Shown here piece by piece: positions 1 to 5,539 of a stretch of 5,539 bases of DNA. Position 1 is the stretch's first letter. Every line of letters begins with the position of its first letter. The position numbers and the translations under genes were made by a program. The notes beneath the pieces are model-generated. The model made no database searches. It had not been told where the DNA came from and was given only the letters and a program-made list of their open reading frames with translations. The DNA comes from Gammaproteobacteria bacterium (GTDB taxonomy: Bacteria > Pseudomonadota > Gammaproteobacteria > Methylococcales > Methylomonadaceae): positions 1 through 5,539 of the forward strand of contig JAJRWJ010000348.1 of assembly GCA_024276805.1 (NCBI GenBank). The letters are read 5' to 3'.

Positions 1-15
1 GATTGTTCGATATGA

Positions 16-636
16 TCATTTTTTAAACCCGGATCCCAGAATATAAACCTCGTTGCTTCTGGCTCTGGACGCTTTGGGCTTCCTGATCGATACCCGGGAG
101 AACGATTGCCGGACTTCCCGGTGAAATGCTTCAAAGCCCTCCCCCTGAAACAACTTTACCAAAAAAAAACCCTGCCCGGCCAAAACGGTCCTTGCAGTAG
201 CGAGTGCCAGTTCCGCCAGATAGACAGCGCGTGGCTGATCCACTTCCCGGTTGCCGCTGATATTGGGCGCCATATCGGACATTACTAAATTGATCTCGAT
301 GCCATCCAGCAGGACATACAATTTTTCCAGCACATCGTCTTCCCGAAAATCTCCACGGATAAAGTCGACGTCTGCTATTGCCTCCATGGGCAGCAGGTCG
401 AGCGCGATGACTTTGTCTTTTTTTCCCACCATCTGGCGGGCATAAACGGACCAGCCACCTGGAGCGGCGCCCAGATCCAGGACATTCATTCCGGGTTTCA
501 GCAGGCGATCCTTTTCCTGTATTTCCATCAGCTTGAAGACTGCCCGGGAACGCAATCCCTGAGACCTGGCTTTTTTGACATATTCATCCTGCAAATGTTC
601 CTGCAGCCAGCGATGACTGCTTTTACTGCGGCTCAT
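16..636 (-). CDS. rlmE: 23S rRNA 2'-O-methyltransferase RlmE (FtsJ/RrmJ)
   Basis: RlmE uses S-adenosylmethionine to methylate the 2'-O of U2552 in 23S rRNA (E. coli numbering), a late step in maturation of the 50S subunit in the cytoplasm. The 206-residue product matches the usual length (209 in E. coli). It has the N-terminal SSHRWLQEH and GLRSRAVFKL segments, the SAM-binding motif LDLGAAPGGW (residues 53-62), the ALDLLPM strand end near 78-84, and MSDMAPNISG at 119-128. The K-D-K-E catalytic tetrad is present as K35, D121, K161 and E196, each exactly three positions before its E. coli counterpart. The ATG at 636 gives the family N-terminus, but no clear Shine-Dalgarno sequence precedes it. 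It diverges from yhbY across 55 bases. A run of nine U in the mRNA lies just before the K161 codon. Identity is very secure. Confidence 0.97.
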   Translation of the reverse strand: MSRSKSSHRWLQEHLQDEYVKKARSQGLRSRAVFKLMEIQEKDRLLKPGMNVLDLGAAPGGWSVYARQMVGKKDKVIALDLLPMEAIADVDFIRGDFREDDVLEKLYVLLDGIEINLVMSDMAPNISGNREVDQPRAVYLAELALATARTVLAGQGFFLVKLFQGEGFEAFHREVRQSFSRVSIRKPKASRARSNEVYILGSGFKK

Positions 637-691
637 GGCGCTGTATTTATATTTTTCGTGTATAGTTGCATAATTTTTTCAGGGTGAAACC
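637..691. promoter_or_regulatory. Divergent rlmE/yhbY promoter region
   Basis: These 55 bases separate the divergent starts of rlmE (minus) and yhbY (plus), so promoters for both should lie here or inside the opposite gene. The core is AT-rich. On the plus strand, TATAGT (661-666) and CATAAT (669-674) resemble -10 boxes; on the minus strand, TATACA (664-659) and TATAAA (651-646) do. I could not pair any of them with a convincing -35 box at 16-18 bases. The presence of a regulatory region follows from the gene arrangement; the exact boxes are guesses. Confidence 0.45.
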
Positions 692-694
692 GTG
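681..694 (+). promoter_or_regulatory. Ribosome binding site and GTG start of yhbY
   Basis: AGGG at 681-684, within AGGGTGA, lies seven bases before GTG at 692-694. This spacing supports GTG as the start. The nearby ATG at 696-698 is in another frame, and the GTG start gives the N-terminal length expected for the family. Confidence 0.75.
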
Positions 695-961
695 AATGCC
701 GCAGACAAAAAACAACTCAAATCCCGGGCCCATGCATTGAAACCGGTGGTCATCGTCGGTCAATCCGGATTGTCGGAAACCGTCCTCGCAGAAATCGAGC
801 TGGCTCTGAATCACCACGAACTGATCAAAGTCAAAATACGCAGCACTGACCGGCAAACACACAAGCAACTCAGCCAGAAGATTTGCACGGCAACTGGCGC
901 GGAACTGATCCAGAGCATCGGCCAGATTATTGTCATCTACAGAGAAAATCCCGACCGTTAA
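692..961 (+). CDS. yhbY: YhbY-type CRM-domain RNA-binding protein
   Basis: YhbY is a small single-domain CRM protein that in E. coli associates with precursors of the 50S ribosomal subunit and is thought to assist ribosome assembly. The 89-residue product covers the whole CRM fold. It has LKSRAHALKPVVIVG at residues 9-23, the GxxG loop GQSG at 23-26 that contacts RNA in this family, LAEIELALNHHELIKVKI at 32-49, and IGQIIVIYR at 76-84. Compared with E. coli YhbY (about 97 residues) it lacks a short basic C-terminal tail. Translation starts at GTG, with AGGG seven bases upstream. It is divergent from rlmE and converges on greA, with 62 bases between the stop codons. It is the only plus-strand gene here and appears to be monocistronic. 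Family assignment is secure; the molecular role is inferred from homologues. Confidence 0.95.
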   Translation: MNAADKKQLKSRAHALKPVVIVGQSGLSETVLAEIELALNHHELIKVKIRSTDRQTHKQLSQKICTATGAELIQSIGQIIVIYRENPDR

Positions 962-972
962 GAATCCGGCCA

Positions 973-1019
973 CAGTGTCCCGGGGCAATTGCGCTGCGCA
1001 ACCATGACCCGAAATACTG
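973..1019. terminator. Possible bidirectional terminator or 3'-end hairpin
   Basis: In the 62-base gap between the convergent yhbY and greA stops, three pairs of complementary segments are nested around almost the same centre (995-996). They are CAGTGT (973-978) with ATACTG (1014-1019, one G-T pair), CGGG (981-984) with CCCG (1008-1011), and TTGCGC (989-994) with GCGCAA (996-1001). The long interrupted stem could form in transcripts from either strand. No T-run follows on either side, so it is not a canonical intrinsic terminator. It may instead stabilise 3' ends or work with another termination signal. The structure is seen; the function is inferred. Confidence 0.4.
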
Positions 1020-1023
1020 CCGT

Positions 1024-1500
1024 TCAGATATATTGGATATCGATGATTTCGTATTCCTTGCTGCCACCCGGCGCATTGACCACGACGACATCCTCCACCT
1101 CTTTGCCGATCAAGGCCCGGGCAATCGGCGAACCAATGGATATACGCCCTGCCTTGATGTCCGCCTCGTCTTCGCCGACTATCTGATAGGTGACGGTGTC
1201 CCCGCTTTCGATATCCTCGATCTCCACGGTCGCGCCAAACACCACCTTGCCATTGGCATCGATCCTGGTGACATCGATGATCTGTGCATTGGCCAATTTG
1301 CTTTCTATCTCCGCTATTCGACCTTCGGCAAAACTTTGCTGTTCCCGTGCGGCATGATATTCGGCATTCTCCTTCAAATCGCCGTGTTCCCTGGCCACGG
1401 CAATGGCTTCGATGATCCGTGGTCGAACCACGGTTTTCAATTCCTGCAGCTCTTCCTGCAATTTTTTGGCGCCCGTTACGGTAAGAGGTGTCTTGTTCAT
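1024..1500 (-). CDS. greA: Transcription elongation factor GreA
   Basis: GreA enters the secondary channel of RNA polymerase and stimulates cleavage of the 3' RNA end in backtracked complexes, restoring elongation. The 158 residues equal the E. coli length. Residues 1 to about 75 form the N-terminal coiled coil. Its tip holds AREHGDLKENAEYHAAREQQ (36-55), with the two acidic residues D41 and E44 that position the catalytic metal in the polymerase active site. The C-terminal globular domain that docks on polymerase follows, with VFGATVEIED, the DEADIKAGRISIGSPIARALIGK segment (about 110-132) and a final PGGSKEYEI stretch. GGAG at 1513-1510 lies nine bases before the ATG. It lies 153 bases downstream of carB on the same strand, so it may be co-transcribed by read-through or use its own promoter. 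Identity is very secure. Confidence 0.98.
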   Translation of the reverse strand: MNKTPLTVTGAKKLQEELQELKTVVRPRIIEAIAVAREHGDLKENAEYHAAREQQSFAEGRIAEIESKLANAQIIDVTRIDANGKVVFGATVEIEDIESGDTVTYQIVGEDEADIKAGRISIGSPIARALIGKEVEDVVVVNAPGGSKEYEIIDIQYI

Positions 1501-1509
1501 GATTACAAA

Positions 1510-1513
1510 CTCC
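1510..1513 (-). promoter_or_regulatory. Shine-Dalgarno sequence of greA
   Basis: GGAG on the minus strand, nine bases before the greA ATG (1500-1498). Spacing is slightly long but within the normal range, and it confirms the start that gives a full-length GreA. Confidence 0.75.
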
Positions 1514-1516
1514 GAT

Positions 1517-1552
1517 ACATATAATTTTATTTATCAATCAGCACAGGGAACA
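1517..1552 (-). promoter_or_regulatory. Candidate greA promoter (weak)
   Basis: Immediately upstream of greA the DNA becomes strongly AT-rich. TAAAAT at 1529-1524 matches a sigma-70 -10 box at five of six positions and would start RNA near 1517, giving a very short leader that still contains the GGAG. At a 17-base spacing the -35 position (1552-1547) reads TGTTCC, which is a poor match. This is therefore a suggestion that greA can be transcribed independently of carAB, not a firm promoter call. Confidence 0.28.
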
Positions 1553-1578
1553 GACTCCGGCCAGCCAGAGGAACCCTG
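1544..1578 (-). other. Two-part hairpin in the carB-greA spacer
   Basis: CAGGG (1544-1548) pairs with CCCTG (1574-1578). Inside, CTCCGG (1555-1560) pairs with CCAGAG (1565-1570) around a CCAG loop, giving a 5-bp outer and a 6-bp inner stem. In minus-strand RNA the inner stem includes one G-U pair. It lies about 75 bases past the carB stop and 44 bases before the greA start. The downstream RNA is AU-rich but has no U-run directly after the stem, so it is a poor intrinsic terminator. It could mark the carB 3' end, or sit in a greA leader if transcription starts upstream of it. Confidence 0.4.
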
Positions 1579-1653
1579 GGACAACGGTCACTTTCGCAGA
1601 AAAACTTCAGAAGAGTGGCAAACTGACTGGGCCCGCCGTATCCTGTTCTTGAA

Positions 1654-4600
1654 TCAGCGCAGCCGCCTGTGCAGATCCTGCAGACAATTGACATCCCCGA
1701 CATCCAGCACACCCAACGCCTGACAGGCAGCCATCGCACCAGCCATGGTCGTATAATAGGCAACCTGGTGCTGCAGCGCTTCGCGCCGCATGGTGAAGGA
1801 GTCGGAAATCGCTTTTTTATCTTCCGTGGTATTGATGATCAACTGAAACTGATCGTTTTTGATCATATCCACGGTATTCGGCCTGCCTTCGTTGACTTTC
1901 AAGACCACGGCACAGGCAATCGAGGCCTCGTCCAATACCCTGGCGGTTCCTTTGGTAGCGACGATTTCATAACCCTTGGCGGTCAAGATTTGCGCAATCG
2001 GCAACAGCTTCGGTTTGTCTTCATCGCGGATGCTGATCAGGACCTTGCCGGTGTCGCTCAAATCGACACCGGCGGCACGCTGCGCCTTGGAGAAAGCCTC
2101 GGCAAAAGTCTCGCCGACGCCCATCACTTCGCCGGTGGACTTCATCTCGGGTCCCAGCAGTGAATCGACACCGGGAAATTTGATAAACGGGAAGACCGCT
2201 TCCTTGACCGAGAAATAATCCGGTATGCATTCCCGCGTGACACCCTGTTCAGCAAGGCTTTTTCCGACCATGCAGAGCGCCGCAATCTTTGCCAGCGGCA
2301 GGCCGGTCGCCTTGGATACGAACGGCGCGGTCCGTGATGCGCGCGGGTTGACCTCGAGCACATAAATATCCTTGCCCTGTATGGCAAACTGGGTATTCAT
2401 CAGACCTTTGACCCCCAGTGCTTGCGCCATTCTGGCTACCTGATCACGCAATTGATCCTGAATATCTTGCGGCAGATCATAGGGCGGTATGGAACAGGCC
2501 GAATCACCGGAGTGCACGCCGGCCTGTTCGATATGTTGCATCAACCCGCCAATCAGCAACCGTTCTCCATCATAGATGGCATCCACATCCATCTCCACCG
2601 CATCGTTGAGAAAACGATCCAGCAACACCGGCGAGGAATTGGAAACACTGACCGCCTCTTTCATATAGCGGCGCAGGCCTTCCTCATTGAAGACGATTTC
2701 CATGGCCCGGCCACCCAGCACATAGGAGGGTCGAACCACCAGCGGATAACCCAGTTCACTGGCGGAAAGCACCGCTTCCTCGGTGGAGCGGGCCGTGGCA
2801 TTGGGCGGCTGACGCAGATCCAGGCGCTGCAGCAGCTTCTGAAAACGCTCCCGGTCTTCCGCCAGATCGATGGAATCCGGTGATGTTCCGATAATTGGCG
2901 CACCCGCCTCTTCCAGTGCCCGGGCCAGTTTCAACGGTGTCTGCCCGCCATATTGGACAATCACGCCGTAGGGTTGTTCCAGAGCGATGATTTCCAGAAC
3001 GTCTTCCAGCGTCAGGGGTTCGAAGTACAGCCGGTCCGAAGTGTCGAAATCCGTCGAAACCGTTTCCGGATTACAGTTGATCATGATGGTTTCATAACCA
3101 TCATCCCGCAGTACCAGCGCCGCATGCACACAACAGTAATCGAATTCTATACCCTGGCCGATACGGTTTGGCCCACCACCGAGGATGATGATTTTCTTTT
3201 TCCCGCTGGGTCGGGCTTCACATTCCTGTTCATAGGTGGAGTACAGATAGGCGGTTTCCGATGCAAACTCGGCGGCGCAGGAATCGATGCGCTTGTAGAC
3301 AGGACGCAGTGCATGTTTTTGCCGCATATTGCGCACTTCCGATTCCGTGGTATCGAGTACTGCCGCCAGCCGGGCATCGGAAAAGCCCTTGCGCTTCAGG
3401 TTGAACAGCTCGTCGCCGGTCAATGTTGCCAGGATTTTATTGCTCAGGGACTGTTCGGTCGACACCAGATCTTCAATCTGCGCCAGAAACCAGGGGTCGA
3501 TCTTGCTGGCCTCATGAACATCCTGCAGACTCATGCCATAGCGGAAAGCATCTGCGACATACCAGAGCCGCTCCGGGCCGGGATGGCGCAGTTCGCGCAG
3601 TATACACTGCCCGGCGTCTTCCTTGTCCAGATCGACGATTTCATCCAGACCATTGACACCCACTTCAAGTCCGCGCAGTGCTTTCTGCAGGGACTCCTGA
3701 AAGCTCCGGCCGATGGCCATGACCTCCCCAACCGACTTCATCTGCGTGGTCAGGCGGTCGTCCGCCTGGGGGAATTTTTCAAAAGTGAAGCGCGGCACTT
3801 TGGTGACCACGTAATCGATGGTCGGTTCAAAGGATGCCGGTGTCGCGCCGCCGGTGATCTCGTTCTGCAACTCATCCAGGGTATAGCCGACGGCCAGTTT
3901 GGCGGCCACTTTGGCGATCGGAAAACCGGTCGCCTTGGAAGCCAGCGCCGAGGAACGGGAAACACGGGGGTTCATTTCGATTACCACCAGCCGGCCATCG
4001 TCGGGATTGATCGCCACCTGTACATTGGAACCGCCGGTATCGACGCCAATTTCCCGTAGCACCGCCAGGGAGACATTACGCAATATCTGATATTCCTTGT
4101 CGGTCAGAGTCTGGGCCGGTGCAACGGTAATGGAATCGCCGGTATGCACACCCATGGGATCAAAATTTTCTATGCAACAGACAATGATGCAATTGTCCTT
4201 ACTGTCCCGCACCACTTCCATTTCAAATTCTTTCCAGCCCAGCACCGACTCTTCGATCAACAGCTCGCTGGTTGGCGAGAGATCCAGGCCACGCTGACAG
4301 ATTTCCTCGAACTCTTCACGGTTATAAGCGATGCCCCCACCACTGCCGCCCATCGTGAAGGACGGCCGGATGATCACCGGAAAACCGACCAGTTCCTGAG
4401 CAGCATGCGCCTCCTCAATGGTATGGGCAACTTTGGAGTGGGGCACCTCGAGACCAATTTTCAGCATCGCCAGGCGAAACAGCTCCCGGTCTTCGGCCTT
4501 GTCTATCGCTTCCTTCGACGCGCCGATCATGGTCACCTGAAATTTCTCCAGGATGCCGTGGCGGTCCAGATCCAGCGCACAATTCAGCGCCGTTTGTCCA

Positions 4601-4872
4601 CCCATGGTGGGTAGCAGCGCATCGGGACGTTCCTTTTCGATAATTTTCTCGACGATCTGCCAGTCTATCGGTTCGATATAGATGGCATCGGCCGAATCCG
4701 GATCGGTCATGATGGTCGCCGGATTGGAATTGACCAGAATGACCCGGTAGCCTTCCTCGCGCAGCGCCTTGCAGGCCTGTGTACCAGAGTAATCAAACTC
4801 ACAAGCCTGACCAATGACGATCGGACCGGCGCCCAGTAACAAAATAGATTTTATATCGGTTCTTTTTGGCAT
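1654..4872 (-). CDS. carB: Carbamoyl-phosphate synthase large subunit CarB
   Basis: CarB makes carbamoyl phosphate from bicarbonate, ammonia supplied by CarA and two ATP, for pyrimidine and arginine synthesis in the cytoplasm. The 1072 residues match E. coli (1073); one residue is missing near 555. The carboxyphosphate half (about 1-400) has LLGAGPIVIGQACEFDYSG, R129, R169 and the GGSGGG loop at 175-180, with metal ligands E299 and N301 in EMNPR. An oligomerisation region follows. The carbamate-phosphorylating half repeats this fold: LGGGPNRIGQGIEFDYC, VVRPSYVLGGRAM and EVNPRASR. The C-terminal allosteric domain keeps S947, K953, T973, T976, K992, N1014 and T1016, equivalent to the E. coli UMP contacts, and T1041 at the ornithine-site threonine, so UMP inhibition is expected. 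It starts nine bases after the carA stop without a well-spaced Shine-Dalgarno sequence, suggesting translational coupling. Identity is very secure. Confidence 0.99.
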   Translation of the reverse strand: MPKRTDIKSILLLGAGPIVIGQACEFDYSGTQACKALREEGYRVILVNSNPATIMTDPDSADAIYIEPIDWQIVEKIIEKERPDALLPTMGGQTALNCALDLDRHGILEKFQVTMIGASKEAIDKAEDRELFRLAMLKIGLEVPHSKVAHTIEEAHAAQELVGFPVIIRPSFTMGGSGGGIAYNREEFEEICQRGLDLSPTSELLIEESVLGWKEFEMEVVRDSKDNCIIVCCIENFDPMGVHTGDSITVAPAQTLTDKEYQILRNVSLAVLREIGVDTGGSNVQVAINPDDGRLVVIEMNPRVSRSSALASKATGFPIAKVAAKLAVGYTLDELQNEITGGATPASFEPTIDYVVTKVPRFTFEKFPQADDRLTTQMKSVGEVMAIGRSFQESLQKALRGLEVGVNGLDEIVDLDKEDAGQCILRELRHPGPERLWYVADAFRYGMSLQDVHEASKIDPWFLAQIEDLVSTEQSLSNKILATLTGDELFNLKRKGFSDARLAAVLDTTESEVRNMRQKHALRPVYKRIDSCAAEFASETAYLYSTYEQECEARPSGKKKIIILGGGPNRIGQGIEFDYCCVHAALVLRDDGYETIMINCNPETVSTDFDTSDRLYFEPLTLEDVLEIIALEQPYGVIVQYGGQTPLKLARALEEAGAPIIGTSPDSIDLAEDRERFQKLLQRLDLRQPPNATARSTEEAVLSASELGYPLVVRPSYVLGGRAMEIVFNEEGLRRYMKEAVSVSNSSPVLLDRFLNDAVEMDVDAIYDGERLLIGGLMQHIEQAGVHSGDSACSIPPYDLPQDIQDQLRDQVARMAQALGVKGLMNTQFAIQGKDIYVLEVNPRASRTAPFVSKATGLPLAKIAALCMVGKSLAEQGVTRECIPDYFSVKEAVFPFIKFPGVDSLLGPEMKSTGEVMGVGETFAEAFSKAQRAAGVDLSDTGKVLISIRDEDKPKLLPIAQILTAKGYEIVATKGTARVLDEASIACAVVLKVNEGRPNTVDMIKNDQFQLIINTTEDKKAISDSFTMRREALQHQVAYYTTMAGAMAACQALGVLDVGDVNCLQDLHRRLR

Positions 4873-4881
4873 CTTTCGGTA

Positions 4882-5539
4882 TTATTCGGCGGGATAACGG
4901 GCTGTCTGCATTTGCTCAATGAAACGGTCGAACAGACACTGTACATCATGTGGTCCCGGGCTCGCCTCGGGATGCCCCTGAAAGCCCATCGCCGGACAAT
5001 CGGTGCGTTCGATGCCCTGCAGGCTGCCATCGAACAGGGAAAAATAAGTTGCCCGCAAATTATCCGGCAGAGTGCCGGCATCCACCGCAAAACCATGGTT
5101 CTGGCTGCTGATCATCACGCGACCGGTGGCCTGTTCCTGTACCGGGTGATTGGCGCCATGATGACCGAATTTCATTTTTATGGTCTTCGCACCGCTGGCC
5201 AGAGCCAACAGCTGATGTCCCAGACAAATACCAAAGACCGGAATTTTTTTCTCCAGAATGGTTTCAATGGCCTCGATCGCGTAGCTACAGGGTTCCGGGT
5301 CTCCCGGTCCGTTGGACAGAAACACGCCATCGGGATTCAGGGCCAGCGCCTCACTGGCCGGCGTCGTCGCCGGTACCACGGTGATCCGGCAGCCCCGGTT
5401 GGCCAGCAACCTGAGAATGTTGCGCTTCACGCCAAAATCGTAGGCAACGACATGATGCTGCAAATCTTCCACCAGACCATAGCCTTGCCTCAGATGCCAG
5501 ACATCTTCGCTCCACTGATAGCTACGGGAAGTCGTCACC
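4882..5539 (-). CDS. carA: Carbamoyl-phosphate synthase small subunit CarA (5' part outside window)
   Basis: CarA is the glutamine amidotransferase subunit that hydrolyses glutamine and passes ammonia through a tunnel to CarB. Only the C-terminal 218 of about 380 residues are visible. The reading frame is open to the window edge, and the GTG at 5538-5536 is an internal valine codon, not a start. The fragment spans the class I amidotransferase domain: VVAYDFGVKRNILR, FLSNGPGDPEP, FGICLGHQ with the nucleophile cysteine (codon 5226-5224, E. coli C269), KFGHHGANHPV, QNHGFAVD, and FQGHPEASPGPHD. The last of these carries the catalytic histidine and glutamate, spaced from the cysteine exactly as H353 and E355 are in E. 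coli. It ends with TAA, nine bases before carB, in an evident operon. Promoter, start and N-terminal CarB-contacting domain lie outside. Identity is very secure. Confidence 0.98.
   Translation of the reverse strand, partial: VTTSRSYQWSEDVWHLRQGYGLVEDLQHHVVAYDFGVKRNILRLLANRGCRITVVPATTPASEALALNPDGVFLSNGPGDPEPCSYAIEAIETILEKKIPVFGICLGHQLLALASGAKTIKMKFGHHGANHPVQEQATGRVMISSQNHGFAVDAGTLPDNLRATYFSLFDGSLQGIERTDCPAMGFQGHPEASPGPHDVQCLFDRFIEQMQTARYPAE

Noticed and set aside
1..19. An ATGA overlap at the rlmE stop (ATG at 19-17, minus strand) that could begin the next gene.
   Set aside because: Only about six codons (MIISNN) are visible and they do not resemble the hydrophobic FtsH N-terminus expected by synteny. 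No gene can be supported.
418..424. An in-frame A AAA AAA heptamer in rlmE resembling a -1 ribosomal frameshift site.
   Set aside because: It encodes an ordinary G-K-K stretch. I saw no stimulatory hairpin or reason for a shifted product, and the zero-frame protein is complete and conserved.
883..1524. A 213-codon plus-strand open frame overlapping the end of yhbY and all of greA.
   Set aside because: It is antisense to a clear full-length GreA and has no recognisable protein features or ribosome binding site.
647..1537. A 296-codon minus-strand open frame covering greA in another frame and yhbY in antisense.
   Set aside because: It overlaps two well-supported genes and its translation is a low-complexity R/G/C-rich shadow of greA. 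No family is recognisable.
2953..4059. A 368-codon open frame on the plus strand, antisense to carB.
   Set aside because: carB on the other strand is near full identity in length and motifs to a known enzyme. The antisense translation shows no recognisable domain and has no good ribosome binding site, so it looks like a codon-bias shadow.
1654..4872. Internal repetition within CarB.
   Set aside because: This is the well-known ancient duplication of the two ATP-grasp halves found in all CarB proteins, not a local repeat.
1..5539. CRISPR array, tRNA, rRNA, insertion sequence or phage remnant.
   Set aside because: I saw no regularly spaced repeats, tRNA-like cloverleaf, transposase or integrase motifs. 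The window is filled by core genes with short gaps.

Overview
The window holds a stretch of conserved housekeeping genes from a gammaproteobacterium. CarA, CarB, GreA, YhbY and RlmE can all be recognised by their similarity to the Escherichia coli proteins as I recall them; no alignment was run. CarB lines up almost without gaps, with one residue missing near the junction of its two halves. The order carA-carB-greA on one strand, next to divergent yhbY and rlmE, resembles Pseudomonas-like and other non-enterobacterial gammaproteobacteria. In E. coli carAB lies apart from greA-yhbY-rlmE. Base composition looks moderate and even throughout, and I see no mobile or foreign DNA. Genus cannot be settled from this sequence.

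Layout, read from the right-hand end on the minus strand: the 3' part of carA (its 5' part lies beyond base 5539), then 9 bases, then complete carB, then a 153-base gap with a hairpin and an AT-rich promoter-like stretch, then complete greA. A 62-base gap with nested inverted repeats separates the converging 3' ends of greA (minus) and yhbY (plus). yhbY starts with GTG and shares a 55-base divergent control region with rlmE, which runs leftward to base 16. The next gene on that strand is expected to be ftsH by synteny, but only 15 bases past the rlmE stop are visible. No gene-free stretch exceeds 153 bases.

Functionally, CarA and CarB together form carbamoyl-phosphate synthetase, which feeds pyrimidine and arginine synthesis; the UMP feedback-site residues in CarB are intact. 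GreA rescues backtracked RNA polymerase. YhbY and RlmE act on the large ribosomal subunit. This is ordinary core genome and I found no new biological system. The points worth a second look are small: a nine-U run just before a catalytic lysine codon in rlmE, the hairpin between greA and yhbY, and the structured carB-greA spacer.
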